NCBI RefSeq assembly: GCF_014200595.1
Contig: NZ_JACHCG010000003.1
Location: 410,084-474,083 of the forward strand
Length of the DNA: 64,000 nt
Direction: 5' to 3'
DNA from: Pedobacter cryoconitis
Lineage (GTDB): Bacteria > Bacteroidota > Bacteroidia > Sphingobacteriales > Sphingobacteriaceae
Shown here: one piece after another, positions 53,273 through 62,047 of the stretch
Layout: the number at the start of each line of letters is the position of its first letter
How positions within the stretch are numbered: the first letter of the stretch is position 1
Notes under the pieces: generated by a model
What the model saw: only the letters and a program-made list of their open reading frames with translations
Database searches by the model: none
What the model was told of the DNA's origin: nothing
Made by a program: the position numbers and the translations under genes

Positions 53273-56200
53273 ATGTCCAGATTAATCCAGATCAAATTTC
53301 TATCCAAAGCTATCCTTGGGGTCGCTTTACTTTTAAGCATCAATTGTACAGTCACTCAGGCACAACAATTAAAATATCTGACCGGCAACAGCAGCTGGAA
53401 CCCTGATTCATTAGGTAACCATCGTGCAGTCGTTACAGTTTTTGTTGCTGGTGCAGTAGCAAAAACAGTTATTGACTGGCGAAGAAAGGATGATCCCGCA
53501 ACTAAAGAAATTATTGTAGTGGATGCGCGCTCCAATCAGCGCATACTAAATGTAAAAACGGAGAACCTGACCAGAGAAACGGGAACAATTTATTTCGAGC
53601 CAGTCTCCGGTGCAGGAAAATATTATATTTATTATCTTCCTTTTCATGTGCAGCCGGGCTCAAATTATCCGACAGCAGTTTATAAAAAACCAGCTGACCG
53701 GGCTGCTTTAGCCTGGAAGAATAAAATCAGTGGTAAAACAATAGCGACTAAAGTAGATTACCTGGAATCGTATAACCAGTTAAACAGTTTTTACCCTATG
53801 GAAGTCATCGCCACGGCAAAAGAAGCCGCAAGCCTGATTGCTAAAAACAAAAACCAGCCTTACCTGATTTTTCCGGAAGACAGGTTACACCCTGTAAAAA
53901 TGGAAAAAGATCTGCCGCAACGCTGGGTGTTAAAGGGAACAACCCAAACCTTTACAGATACAGCTGCCCGGGGTGAAAATTTCAGTTTTCAGTTAGGGCT
54001 GTATGCCTTTTCAAAAGACCTGCAAAAGGTAAACTTAAAATTTACCGATTTAAAAAGCACTGATGGTGCTGTTATCCCCGCTGCTCTGCTTTCGTGCCTT
54101 AATACTGATGGTATTAACTGGGATAATAAAGTATTAAAGAAACAAGTGGATGTGCATAAAGGCGAAATCCAATCTCTATGGTGTTTACTGGATATTCCGG
54201 AAGACGCAAAACCTGCCACTTATAACGGAACAGTTACAGTCATGGCTGAGGGGACAACAGCTGTTCCCATACAGCTCAAAATAGTAGTCAGTCCAAAAAA
54301 GGCGATTAACGGAGGGGTAAACGAACCTTGGAAACAAACTCGTCTGACCTGGCTGAATTCATCTTTAGGTCAGAAAAATGAATTGATCAAACCTTATACC
54401 GCTTTAAAAATAGATGGAAATACGATCAGTTTGTTAGGAAGAAAAATGATTCTGGGGAATGACGGGATGCCGGCACAAATCCAATCTTTCTTTACAGAAG
54501 AAATGACAGCAATTGATCAGCAACCGAGGCCGCTGTTAGCAGCTCCTTTTGCTTTGATTGCCGAAGAAACAGATGGTTCAGTTCTCCAGTGGAAAACGGG
54601 AAAACCCGAAATCAAACAAACAGCACCGGGTCAGGTGGAATGGACAGCCTTAAATACAGCACCCAAATTAAAGATGGAAGTAAAAGCCAGCCTGGAGTTT
54701 GACGGATTTATCAATTATACCATTAAGCTTACTGCCTTAAAAGAGTTAAAACTTAAAGACATCAGAATGGTCATTCCTTTCCAAAAACAAGTGGCTGAAT
54801 ATATGATGGGTTTGAATTTAAAAGGCGGAAAAATACCTGCTGATTATCAATGGAAATGGGATGTAGCTCATAAAAATCAGGATGGCGCCTGGATTGGGGC
54901 AGTAAATGCGGGTCTGCGTTTCTCTTTAAAAGATGAGCACTACACCCGCCCTTTAAACACCAATTTCTATCTGGATAAACCACTTTTATTACCAGGCTCC
55001 TGGGGAAATCAGGACAAGGGAGGAATCGACATCAAACAAAACACCTCAAATACTGCTGTAACCAACTATAGCGGTGCAAGGGAAATGAAAGCCGGCGATA
55101 CACTTTATTATAATTTCAATTTAATGATTACGCCTTTCCATACGCTTCAGACCGAAGATCAATGGGCAACAAGGTATTATCACAAGTATAATAATGTAGA
55201 TACGATAAAAGCCACAGGAGCGACTGTCATCAACATTCACCATGGAACTGCCATTAATCCTTATATCAATTATCCTTTTATCGCACATGAGGAGATGAAG
55301 AGTTATATAGACTCAGCACATCACCTGGGTTTAAAAGTAAAAATATACAATACCGTACGGGAGGTATCTAACAGCGCTTATGAATTAGCTCCTTTAAGAA
55401 GTTTGGGACATGAGATATTCTCCAAAGGTAAAGGAGGTGGTTATGCCTGGTTACAGGAACATTTGAATGCAGATTATATTGCAGCCTGGTATGTCCCCGA
55501 AGTAAAAGATGCAGCGATTATAAACAGTGGAATGAGCCGCTGGCATAATTACTATGTGGAAGGAATGAGCTGGCTGGTACAAAATGTTGGAATTGATGGC
55601 ATCTATCTGGATGATGTGGCCTACGACAGAACGACCATGAAAAGAATAAAAAGAGTATTAACTCAAAACGGCCACCCTGGTATTATTGACTTGCACTCAG
55701 CGAATCAATATAATAAACGCGATGGTTTTAATAACAGCGCCAATTTATACATGGATCATTTCCCTTATTTAAACAGGCTGTGGTTTGGAGAAAACTTCGA
55801 CTATGAGAACAATACACCAGATTTTTATCTGACAGAAATTTCGGGGATTCCATTTGGGCTAATGGGCGAGATGCTGGAAGGCGGAGGTAATCCATGGAGA
55901 GGCATGGTTTATGGAATGACTAACCGTATGCCATGGTCTGCGAATGCAGATCCACGACCTATCTGGAAGGTCTGGGACAGTTTCGGTCTTCAAAATAGCC
56001 GGATGATCGGATACTGGGTAAAAAACAATCCGGTCAAAACAACTGCTACTGATGTTTTGGCTACTGTTTATTTAAAAGATAAAAAGGCATTGATTGCGAT
56101 AGCAAGCTGGGCTAAAGAAGATACGAAGGTGAAACTTCAGCTGAACTGGAAAGCTTTAGGAATTGATCCCAAAAAAGTAACGCTTAAAGCGCCTGCTATC

Positions 56201-56287
56201 CGGAATTTTCAACAGGCAGGGACTTTTGCTGTCAACGACGAAATTCCGGTTAAAAAGGGAGAAGGCTTATTGTTGATTCTGGAGTGA
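53273..56287 (+). CDS. large exported glycoside-hydrolase-like protein (GH123-N/DUF6067 type)
   Basis: A 1004-residue protein with a signal peptide (cut near residue 30, ..TVTQAQ). Beta-rich regions fill the N-terminal 600 residues, including LKYLTGNSSWNPDSLGNHRA near 33-52 and FSFQLGLYAF near 237. A TIM-barrel-like region follows around 640-900, with IHHGTAINPYINYPF near 655, AWYVPEVKDAA near 740 and GIDGIYLDDVAYDR near 774-787, whose acidic residues are candidates for catalysis. A C-terminal beta-sandwich ends the protein. It probably acts on a glycan in the periplasm or outside the cell. The family name is my best match. Confidence 0.72.
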   Translation: MSRLIQIKFLSKAILGVALLLSINCTVTQAQQLKYLTGNSSWNPDSLGNHRAVVTVFVAGAVAKTVIDWRRKDDPATKEIIVVDARSNQRILNVKTENLTRETGTIYFEPVSGAGKYYIYYLPFHVQPGSNYPTAVYKKPADRAALAWKNKISGKTIATKVDYLESYNQLNSFYPMEVIATAKEAASLIAKNKNQPYLIFPEDRLHPVKMEKDLPQRWVLKGTTQTFTDTAARGENFSFQLGLYAFSKDLQKVNLKFTDLKSTDGAVIPAALLSCLNTDGINWDNKVLKKQVDVHKGEIQSLWCLLDIPEDAKPATYNGTVTVMAEGTTAVPIQLKIVVSPKKAINGGVNEPWKQTRLTWLNSSLGQKNELIKPYTALKIDGNTISLLGRKMILGNDGMPAQIQSFFTEEMTAIDQQPRPLLAAPFALIAEETDGSVLQWKTGKPEIKQTAPGQVEWTALNTAPKLKMEVKASLEFDGFINYTIKLTALKELKLKDIRMVIPFQKQVAEYMMGLNLKGGKIPADYQWKWDVAHKNQDGAWIGAVNAGLRFSLKDEHYTRPLNTNFYLDKPLLLPGSWGNQDKGGIDIKQNTSNTAVTNYSGAREMKAGDTLYYNFNLMITPFHTLQTEDQWATRYYHKYNNVDTIKATGATVINIHHGTAINPYINYPFIAHEEMKSYIDSAHHLGLKVKIYNTVREVSNSAYELAPLRSLGHEIFSKGKGGGYAWLQEHLNADYIAAWYVPEVKDAAIINSGMSRWHNYYVEGMSWLVQNVGIDGIYLDDVAYDRTTMKRIKRVLTQNGHPGIIDLHSANQYNKRDGFNNSANLYMDHFPYLNRLWFGENFDYENNTPDFYLTEISGIPFGLMGEMLEGGGNPWRGMVYGMTNRMPWSANADPRPIWKVWDSFGLQNSRMIGYWVKNNPVKTTATDVLATVYLKDKKALIAIASWAKEDTKVKLQLNWKALGIDPKKVTLKAPAIRNFQQAGTFAVNDEIPVKKGEGLLLILE

Positions 56288-56397
56288 TTTTCAGCGTCCA
56301 ATTTGCGATTATAGAATGACCACTTAGATAATTTTATCAACGTAGTTAACAAACAAAAACACAACACACTGATAAAAAGATACTTAAATAAATATTT

Positions 56398-56428
56398 AAG
56401 TGAAAAATAATTGAATTATTTTTCACTT
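56398..56428. repeat. AT-rich 15-bp perfect inverted repeat
   Basis: The arms 56398-56412 and 56414-56428 are exact complements with a 1-nt centre. It may end transcription of the large hydrolase gene, although the stem is almost free of G and C. The site is 110 bp past the stop codon. It could also be an operator for a TetR-type repressor. Confidence 0.45.
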
Positions 56429-56519
56429 ATGTCACCACTTAGAGAATTAATGTGATCTAACTTTGTGATGTGTGAATCTTTGAGAAGATTAGAAATCGTT
56501 CTTACCAACATTAATTAGT

Positions 56520-56557
56520 ATACCTCATGGCTTTAGGTGTGTTTAGCCATGAGGTAT
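56520..56557. terminator. hairpin at the 3' end of the TetR gene
   Basis: ATACCTCATGGCT (56520-56532) and AGCCATGAGGTAT (56545-56557) are perfect 13-bp complements with a 12-nt loop. The TetR gene ends 3 bp away. A clear T run is lacking on the minus strand, and on the plus strand only CTTTT follows, so terminator function is uncertain. Confidence 0.5.
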
Positions 56558-56560
56558 CTT

Positions 56561-57220
56561 TTAGATTGATTTTTTCTTTTTACTTCCAAAACAAAGCTCT
56601 ACTATTTTTCTTACTGCCCTGGTAATCTCTTTTCTTCCTGCCTCGGTGTTCAGATCAAGGCCACACAAGGTACTAGCGTTCTTTTTAGTATGTAATACAG
56701 AATAATAAATTCCGCAGATAATAATTGCCGAAACAGCTCTGAAATTGACATCTGAGTCCTTAAAATAAGGATCTGTTAATTTTAGAAGTTCCTCTCCCAT
56801 AGCTTCACGTTTTCTGCTCAGGTCATTTAAAATATTACTTTTTTCCGAGATCTCCCAAAGGATAATCCGTTGCATTTCATCTTCATTGAAAAAGAAATCA
56901 AATTGGTTTTCGAAGATACTGGACGAAAACTCAATCATAGTTTGCTTTTTATTGGACGCAACTGCCGCATCACTCACTTTTTTAGAAAAAGTGACCCAGT
57001 AATCTCTTTCTATGAGATACGTTTCAATCAAAGAATCAACTGTACCAAAATAGCGATAGATCAGTTTTTTACTGACACCTGCGCTTTTAGCAATGGCATT
57101 TACACCCAATCCAGTATAACCCGTTGACCGGATGATTTCCCCTACTGCATCAATAAGCTTTCGCTCTGTTAGTTTCCTGTTTTTCGGCTCCGTTTTATTC
57201 AAAACATTTTTATCCAGCAT
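56561..57220 (-). CDS. TetR/AcrR-family transcriptional regulator
   Basis: A 219-residue regulator. The N-terminal helix-turn-helix reads TGLGVNAIAKSAGVSKKLIYRYFGTVDSLIE near residues 35-65. The C-terminal part is the ligand-binding, dimerisation domain (no known family subtype). The effector and target genes are unknown. It is divergent from the Fic gene, whose upstream region holds repeats. Confidence 0.92.
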   Translation of the reverse strand: MLDKNVLNKTEPKNRKLTERKLIDAVGEIIRSTGYTGLGVNAIAKSAGVSKKLIYRYFGTVDSLIETYLIERDYWVTFSKKVSDAAVASNKKQTMIEFSSSIFENQFDFFFNEDEMQRIILWEISEKSNILNDLSRKREAMGEELLKLTDPYFKDSDVNFRAVSAIIICGIYYSVLHTKKNASTLCGLDLNTEAGRKEITRAVRKIVELCFGSKKKKSI

Positions 57221-57243
57221 AATCTCTTTCGTAGGAATTTATT

Positions 57244-57273
57244 CAAAAATAGAGTTTTATGTAATCTTTCAAA
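57244..57273 (-). promoter_or_regulatory. TetR gene promoter
   Basis: On the minus strand TTTG (57270-57273), an 18-bp spacer and TATTTTTG (57244-57251) match the Bacteroidetes consensus, 23 bp before the start codon. Confidence 0.6.
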
Positions 57274-57340
57274 CTTATTTTTTAGTTGATTTAATTAAGA
57301 AGCAGAGGAATTAATTACGCACAGCTTAGAAGTAATCCCA

Positions 57341-57437
57341 TATGCGGTGATTAAATCATCTATTCACCGCATAATTGCATCGAATAGGTAGAATGAGCCG
57401 AATAATCTGTATATTCACTGCATAATTGCGGCGAATA
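57341..57437. promoter_or_regulatory. operator-like repeats upstream of the fic gene
   Basis: TATGCGGTGA (57341-57350) and TCACCGCATA (57364-57373) are a perfect inverted repeat. The right half continues into a 26-bp direct repeat: 57361-57386 and 57412-57437 differ at three positions and are 51 bp apart, and the second copy runs into the ATG of fic. Three TCACyGCA-type sites would suit binding by a dimeric or tetrameric winged-helix protein. Confidence 0.6.
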
Positions 57438-58549
57438 TGTACATCCATCAACAAAACAACTGGCCCGACTTTTACTGGAACACAGAAAATCTAACTAAGA
57501 AACTCGGCGAAGTAAGATACCGTCAGGGCAAAATATTGGGTCAGATGAGTGCACTTGGCTTTGACCTCAGAGAAGAAACAATCCTCCAAACACTTACACT
57601 GGATGTTACTAAATCCAGTGAAATTGAGGGAGTAATGCTGGATAATGAACAAGTCCGTTCTTCTATCGCTAAACGCCTGGGCATAGAGATCGCTGGTGCG
57701 ATACCACCAGAGCGCCATGTAGATGGAGTAGTAGAAATGATGCTGGACGCTATTCAGCATTATCAGCAGCCTTTATCTATGGAAAGATTAAACAATTGGC
57801 ACGGAGCTTTATTTCCCACCGGACGCAGTGGACTTTATAAAATAAAAGTAGCCGAATTGCGCGACGGCCCTATGCAGGTTGTATCTGGTGCAATGGGTAA
57901 AGAAAAAATACATTTTGAAGCACCTTCTGCCGAGAGACTTTCTGCCGAAATGACCAAGTTTATAAACTGGTTTAATAACGATCAGCATCTTGATCCGGTT
58001 ATCAAAGCTGCGCTCGCACATATCTGGTTTGTCACCATACATCCCTTCGATGATGGAAATGGCCGTATAACAAGAGCAATCACAGATATGTTCCTGGCCA
58101 GAGCAGACCAAACAGAGAACCGTTTCTACAGTATGTCTGCTCAAATACAAAAAGACCGGAATCAGTATTACGAAATCCTTGAAAAAACTCAAAAAGGATC
58201 ATTGGATATCACTGCCTGGATAAATTGGTTTTTAGATTGCTTATACCGCGCAATGGATAGTACAGATCTTATACTGGATGCGATCAGGACCAGAACCCTT
58301 TTTTGGGAAGTAAACCGGAATACTGTATTTAATGTCCGTCAGCAAAAAATGGTTGATCAGCTGCTCGATGGATTCTTTGGAAATTTAACGGTTTCAAAAT
58401 GGTCAAAAATCACTAAAGCATCTAAGGATACCGCGCTACGGGATATTCAGGATTTAGTTAAAAAAAATATACTCCTCCAGCAAGGTGCTGGCAGGAGTAC
58501 AAATTATAAGCTCAATTTCATTGGAAAACAGATTAATCAATTAGTTTAA
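57437..58549 (+). CDS. Fic-family AMP-transferase with N-terminal inhibitory helix
   Basis: A 370-residue protein. A DUF4172-like N-terminal part contains the inhibitory motif SSEIEG near residues 60-65, as in class II Fic enzymes. The Fic core motif HPFDDGNGR is near 202-210, with the catalytic His. A C-terminal winged-helix-like region (DTALRDIQDLVKKNILLQ near 335-352) could bind DNA. It would transfer AMP from ATP to a protein target. The repeats upstream suggest autoregulation. Its 3' end overlaps the convergent MACPF gene by 17 bp. Confidence 0.92.
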   Translation: MYIHQQNNWPDFYWNTENLTKKLGEVRYRQGKILGQMSALGFDLREETILQTLTLDVTKSSEIEGVMLDNEQVRSSIAKRLGIEIAGAIPPERHVDGVVEMMLDAIQHYQQPLSMERLNNWHGALFPTGRSGLYKIKVAELRDGPMQVVSGAMGKEKIHFEAPSAERLSAEMTKFINWFNNDQHLDPVIKAALAHIWFVTIHPFDDGNGRITRAITDMFLARADQTENRFYSMSAQIQKDRNQYYEILEKTQKGSLDITAWINWFLDCLYRAMDSTDLILDAIRTRTLFWEVNRNTVFNVRQQKMVDQLLDGFFGNLTVSKWSKITKASKDTALRDIQDLVKKNILLQQGAGRSTNYKLNFIGKQINQLV

Positions 58550-59564
58550 CCTGCTGATCAGCTATATATTTACTGATGTATGTTTTCACCTCTGCTTTTT
58601 TAACAGGATCAGTAATCAGTTGATCTAAGGAAACTAACCCATTTTGTCTGATTCCAATGAATGCTGCATTTTCCTTTGTGTTACTCCGTAACCATTCTGT
58701 AATATTAATTTTAGTAGTTTTAAATCGGGGATCTGCTTTAAGCGTCGAGGTATCACCCCCCACAGCATCATAAACTATTTTTTGTGAAGAAACTGCTGCA
58801 AGATCTCTTGCATTAGGCTTATCCAGCTGTCCTGAAAACAAACCAAATACATTTTTTAGTGCAACAGTAAAATTTGAAGATACGACAGCAGTTGTTCTTT
58901 CCCCATCTTTGTCCTTAGCTACCGCCTGGTAGATAATATTAAGTTTCTGCCCAACTTCAATACCTGTAAGCACATGAGTACCATATTTCCCAACCAGATC
59001 AGCACTGCTCATAGCCAGTATATCCTGCGTAAACTCTGGAGTTAAATAACCTTCATTATAACGCATGATTGCGTAGTATATCCGGGAGATCAATGAATAA
59101 TTTCCATAAATATATTTCCGCGAAAATGAATCTTTATCAGGAAATGAGGCTGTAATCGTTCCTTTGAACAGGTAAGAGTTTTTTCCCTCTCCGCCAGGAG
59201 ATCGGAATTGTCCAACAAAATGTTCTGCATTTGAACCAAAAACAACAAATGGTTCCATCGAACTGCCATAACCTATATTAAAATTATTGTCATTGTCTTT
59301 CGCAAGTCCTAATACATCGATCGCCTGTCCGCGTACAGCAGATATATGTTCATATTTGCCAGTGATATCATATCCAAATCCAAGCATGCTATAAACGCCA
59401 TTCCCCTTAGGATCTGGTTGATTAGTCACATTTTGTATCTTTGAAACAGTTACAATAGTATCTGGCACATAAACGGGATCAGGATATATTATTGGATTTT
59501 CAGTTGATTTTTTACAAGAAGTAAATGCTGCACATATGGCAAGAAGAAGAAGAATATTTTTCAC
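58533..59564 (-). CDS. MACPF/perforin-domain lipoprotein
   Basis: A 343-residue protein with a lipoprotein signal (CAAFTSC near residues 11-17). The MACPF signature is YGTHVLTGIEVG near residues 193-204 (Y-G-T-H), followed by strand-rich sequence. The Bacteroidales secreted antimicrobial proteins (BSAPs) are lipoproteins of this domain type that kill related strains. This one is shorter. Pore formation is inferred. It is the last gene of a minus-strand set with the PPTase, C-domain and beta-barrel genes. Confidence 0.88.
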   Translation of the reverse strand: MKNILLLLAICAAFTSCKKSTENPIIYPDPVYVPDTIVTVSKIQNVTNQPDPKGNGVYSMLGFGYDITGKYEHISAVRGQAIDVLGLAKDNDNNFNIGYGSSMEPFVVFGSNAEHFVGQFRSPGGEGKNSYLFKGTITASFPDKDSFSRKYIYGNYSLISRIYYAIMRYNEGYLTPEFTQDILAMSSADLVGKYGTHVLTGIEVGQKLNIIYQAVAKDKDGERTTAVVSSNFTVALKNVFGLFSGQLDKPNARDLAAVSSQKIVYDAVGGDTSTLKADPRFKTTKINITEWLRSNTKENAAFIGIRQNGLVSLDQLITDPVKKAEVKTYISKYIADQQVKLID

Positions 59565-59613
59565 AGAAATAATTTCAATAAGATTTTAATAAAAAATTTA
59601 TCAAATATACTAA

Positions 59614-60291
59614 TTAGAACTTCTTTATTACTTCTAAGTTTTTAACATTATCACTCAATGCAATATGGGACATATATTCATCTTCAATGTTTATTCTTCT
59701 CAAATACCATTTATTCTCCTGGAAAGTGCCAATACTTAATTGACTGTCTATAACTACACTTTTCAGGGGAATATTCAGCCCTCTTCCATCACCTTTTAAA
59801 ATACTTTCTTTTAAAGTCCATAACGTATAAAAAGAATGTAATGGATTACTGGAATCCTGGATCATGACCTGCTGGATCTTATTCATAGAGACTTCCAGAT
59901 AGTCTTCTACATCCAGAGGGACTATCTTTTCGATATCAATTCCAACTTTAATTCCCCTGGCAATCGCACAAACTACCACTGCGCCCGAATGAGAAATATT
60001 AAAATCTATATCACCATCCATATATGGCCTTTGAAATTCAGTAAACTTCAAGTCCTCCAGACAATTGCTTTCATAACCAAAATCTCTTAGCGCCGCTAAT
60101 AAAAGTGCCTTCCCTAAAAATTGCAGTTTCCGGTCCTGAGTTAGTCTGTAACGCATTATTTTATCGTATAAAACTAACGGAAGCTCAGGGATATAATCCT
60201 GATAGGCCTCTTCACTCACCTGATCACTCACTTTGGCATAAAATACTTTTACATCATAGTAATCGGGAGCATCGGTTAAAATCGTCCTCAT
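59614..60291 (-). CDS. 4'-phosphopantetheinyl transferase (Sfp type)
   Basis: A 225-residue protein with the Sfp-type motifs NISHSGAVVVCAIA near residues 98-111, VGIDIEKI near 116-123 and FYTLWTLKESILKGDGRG near 156-173 (W-x3-KE), which bind Mg and CoA. It converts an apo carrier protein to its pantetheinyl form. The carrier protein is not in the window. It lies 90 bp after the C-domain gene and 49 bp before the MACPF gene, so it should belong to their pathway. Confidence 0.92.
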   Translation of the reverse strand: MRTILTDAPDYYDVKVFYAKVSDQVSEEAYQDYIPELPLVLYDKIMRYRLTQDRKLQFLGKALLLAALRDFGYESNCLEDLKFTEFQRPYMDGDIDFNISHSGAVVVCAIARGIKVGIDIEKIVPLDVEDYLEVSMNKIQQVMIQDSSNPLHSFYTLWTLKESILKGDGRGLNIPLKSVVIDSQLSIGTFQENKWYLRRINIEDEYMSHIALSDNVKNLEVIKKF

Positions 60292-60381
60292 ACAATTGTT
60301 AATTTAAAATGTGAATATCATTTGGCCTGAAATCACAGCCATATTATCCTGCGGAAAAGCGGGATGTGTTTAGCATACTAC

Positions 60382-62022
60382 CTATTGAATATATGCCGAT
60401 AAGGGGATATCCCTGTTTTTGAGAATTACGTGTATAACCTTAAAAAAGACGTCAAACATATTTTCAATAGCAGCAGGGCTATAGTTGAGTTTATTATATT
60501 GCGTATTGATGGAGATGCAGTTTATATTTTCATTAATGGTGAATTTAAGATCTCCGAGTCCGGACCCGATATCTGAATGATATGGAGTCATATTTTCTAT
60601 TTCCACATCAGGCACACTCAGAAAATTCAGCATAATGGGAGATAAATCATTGACTGGTAAATCCAGATCTTTCATAATCATTTGCTGTGCATAAAACCTA
60701 TGGTCAGAAGCCACCATAATATTATCGGTGACGTTTTTCACAAACTCATTGAATGTTAAACCATTATCTTCTTCTATACAAATTATTATTTCTGAAGTTA
60801 ACCAGCCAACAATCGATTCAAAATCTTTAAGAACCCGATTACTATAAGCAAGACAATATCTCACACTGACTATATTTTCTGTTTTATAAAATACAATAGA
60901 AAGGATAGCGGTCAGTGTCATAAATAATGTCGATTCCGACTCCATTGAAAGCTTTCTTAATTCTATAAGCAAATACGGACTGATATAAGTCTTATAACTA
61001 GCTCCCGGCGCAGGGTACAAAGAGACAACAGTGCCTACCGCTTCCGCATATTTCTCAATATTTTCTTTATTAAGATATTTCCTGATCTCTTCTTCAAGCG
61101 TTTTTTTATAAGATATCTTACCAAAAGTAAGTGCCCTGGGATCTCCAATCTTCTTCCAGTGCTGTTGATTGAGTGCAATACTTCTGGAGATAGCCTTTCT
61201 GTAAAACTCGCTGGATATTTTGCCCTTTTCACTTTTCAGGAATCGGTTTGCCCAGCGTGAATAATCTAAATACTGCATTTTTTGCTCTGGTAGCGGGTTT
61301 GGCTCTCCTTTCTTAAACGCAGTATAAAGCCGCATGATTTCATGCTTTAAGATCTTAACTGACCCGTCATCAGAAATTGCATGGTGCATAGAAATATACA
61401 AGCCCTGCAAGTCATTCGAATATACGACAATTGTAAATGCAATGAATGGTGCTTTTTGAAGATCAAACAAAACATTTGTTGCTTTCTCACTGAATCTCGC
61501 ATATTTAATGGCTTCGTCTTTTTCCTTTGAAAGATCAAGATAACCAATTTCAAAGCCTGGCGGAAGATCATCATATATCTTTTGTCTCACCTGCCCATCA
61601 ATCAAGAGCAAATAAGTACGCAAACTATCATGCCGTTTTACTACCGTAAAGATAGCTTTACGCATGGCCTCAATATCGAGTGCCTCAATTTGCAGCTGAA
61701 AATTCTGGTTATGTAAAAAACTGCCGGCAATTAAATAACGGAAAAATGATTTCTTTTGCTGGTGCGTAGTTTCATAATCCTTATCTTCTCTCGATTTCTC
61801 ATAGTAGTCTGTGTCTTTTATACTAAACCATTTTTCGGAGTTAACGGCTGAATGTTTGCGTTTAGCCTCTTTAATGAAGGCAATAAGGTGTTCTTTATTT
61901 TTTCTGACCTCTGCTAAAATACCTGAAAAATCAAAACCCGGAGGCATTTCAAGTTTTAGCTGGTCACTGACAACATCTATCCTGATATTGTTGCATTTTA
62001 ACTTATAGATGAGCGTTTCCAT
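60382..62022 (-). CDS. stand-alone NRPS-type condensation-domain protein with TubC-like docking domain
   Basis: A 546-residue protein. The first ~55 residues (IYKLKCNNIRIDVVSDQLKL near 5-24, then LAEVRKNKEHLIAFIKE) resemble the TubC N-terminal docking domain. A condensation domain follows, with the catalytic HHAISDDG near residues 213-220; the seventh position of HHxxxDG is D instead of G. No adenylation, carrier or thioesterase domain is joined to it. The docking domain implies a partner megasynthase. It lies 25 bp after the receptor gene. Confidence 0.85.
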   Translation of the reverse strand: METLIYKLKCNNIRIDVVSDQLKLEMPPGFDFSGILAEVRKNKEHLIAFIKEAKRKHSAVNSEKWFSIKDTDYYEKSREDKDYETTHQQKKSFFRYLIAGSFLHNQNFQLQIEALDIEAMRKAIFTVVKRHDSLRTYLLLIDGQVRQKIYDDLPPGFEIGYLDLSKEKDEAIKYARFSEKATNVLFDLQKAPFIAFTIVVYSNDLQGLYISMHHAISDDGSVKILKHEIMRLYTAFKKGEPNPLPEQKMQYLDYSRWANRFLKSEKGKISSEFYRKAISRSIALNQQHWKKIGDPRALTFGKISYKKTLEEEIRKYLNKENIEKYAEAVGTVVSLYPAPGASYKTYISPYLLIELRKLSMESESTLFMTLTAILSIVFYKTENIVSVRYCLAYSNRVLKDFESIVGWLTSEIIICIEEDNGLTFNEFVKNVTDNIMVASDHRFYAQQMIMKDLDLPVNDLSPIMLNFLSVPDVEIENMTPYHSDIGSGLGDLKFTINENINCISINTQYNKLNYSPAAIENMFDVFFKVIHVILKNRDIPLSAYIQ

Positions 62023-62047
62023 AGTTTTCTTTTTGCTTAAGCGCAGG

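Noticed and set aside
56398..56428. Intrinsic terminator call for the AT-rich inverted repeat
   Set aside because: The stem has almost no G-C pairs and a 1-nt loop, so it was listed as an inverted repeat only.
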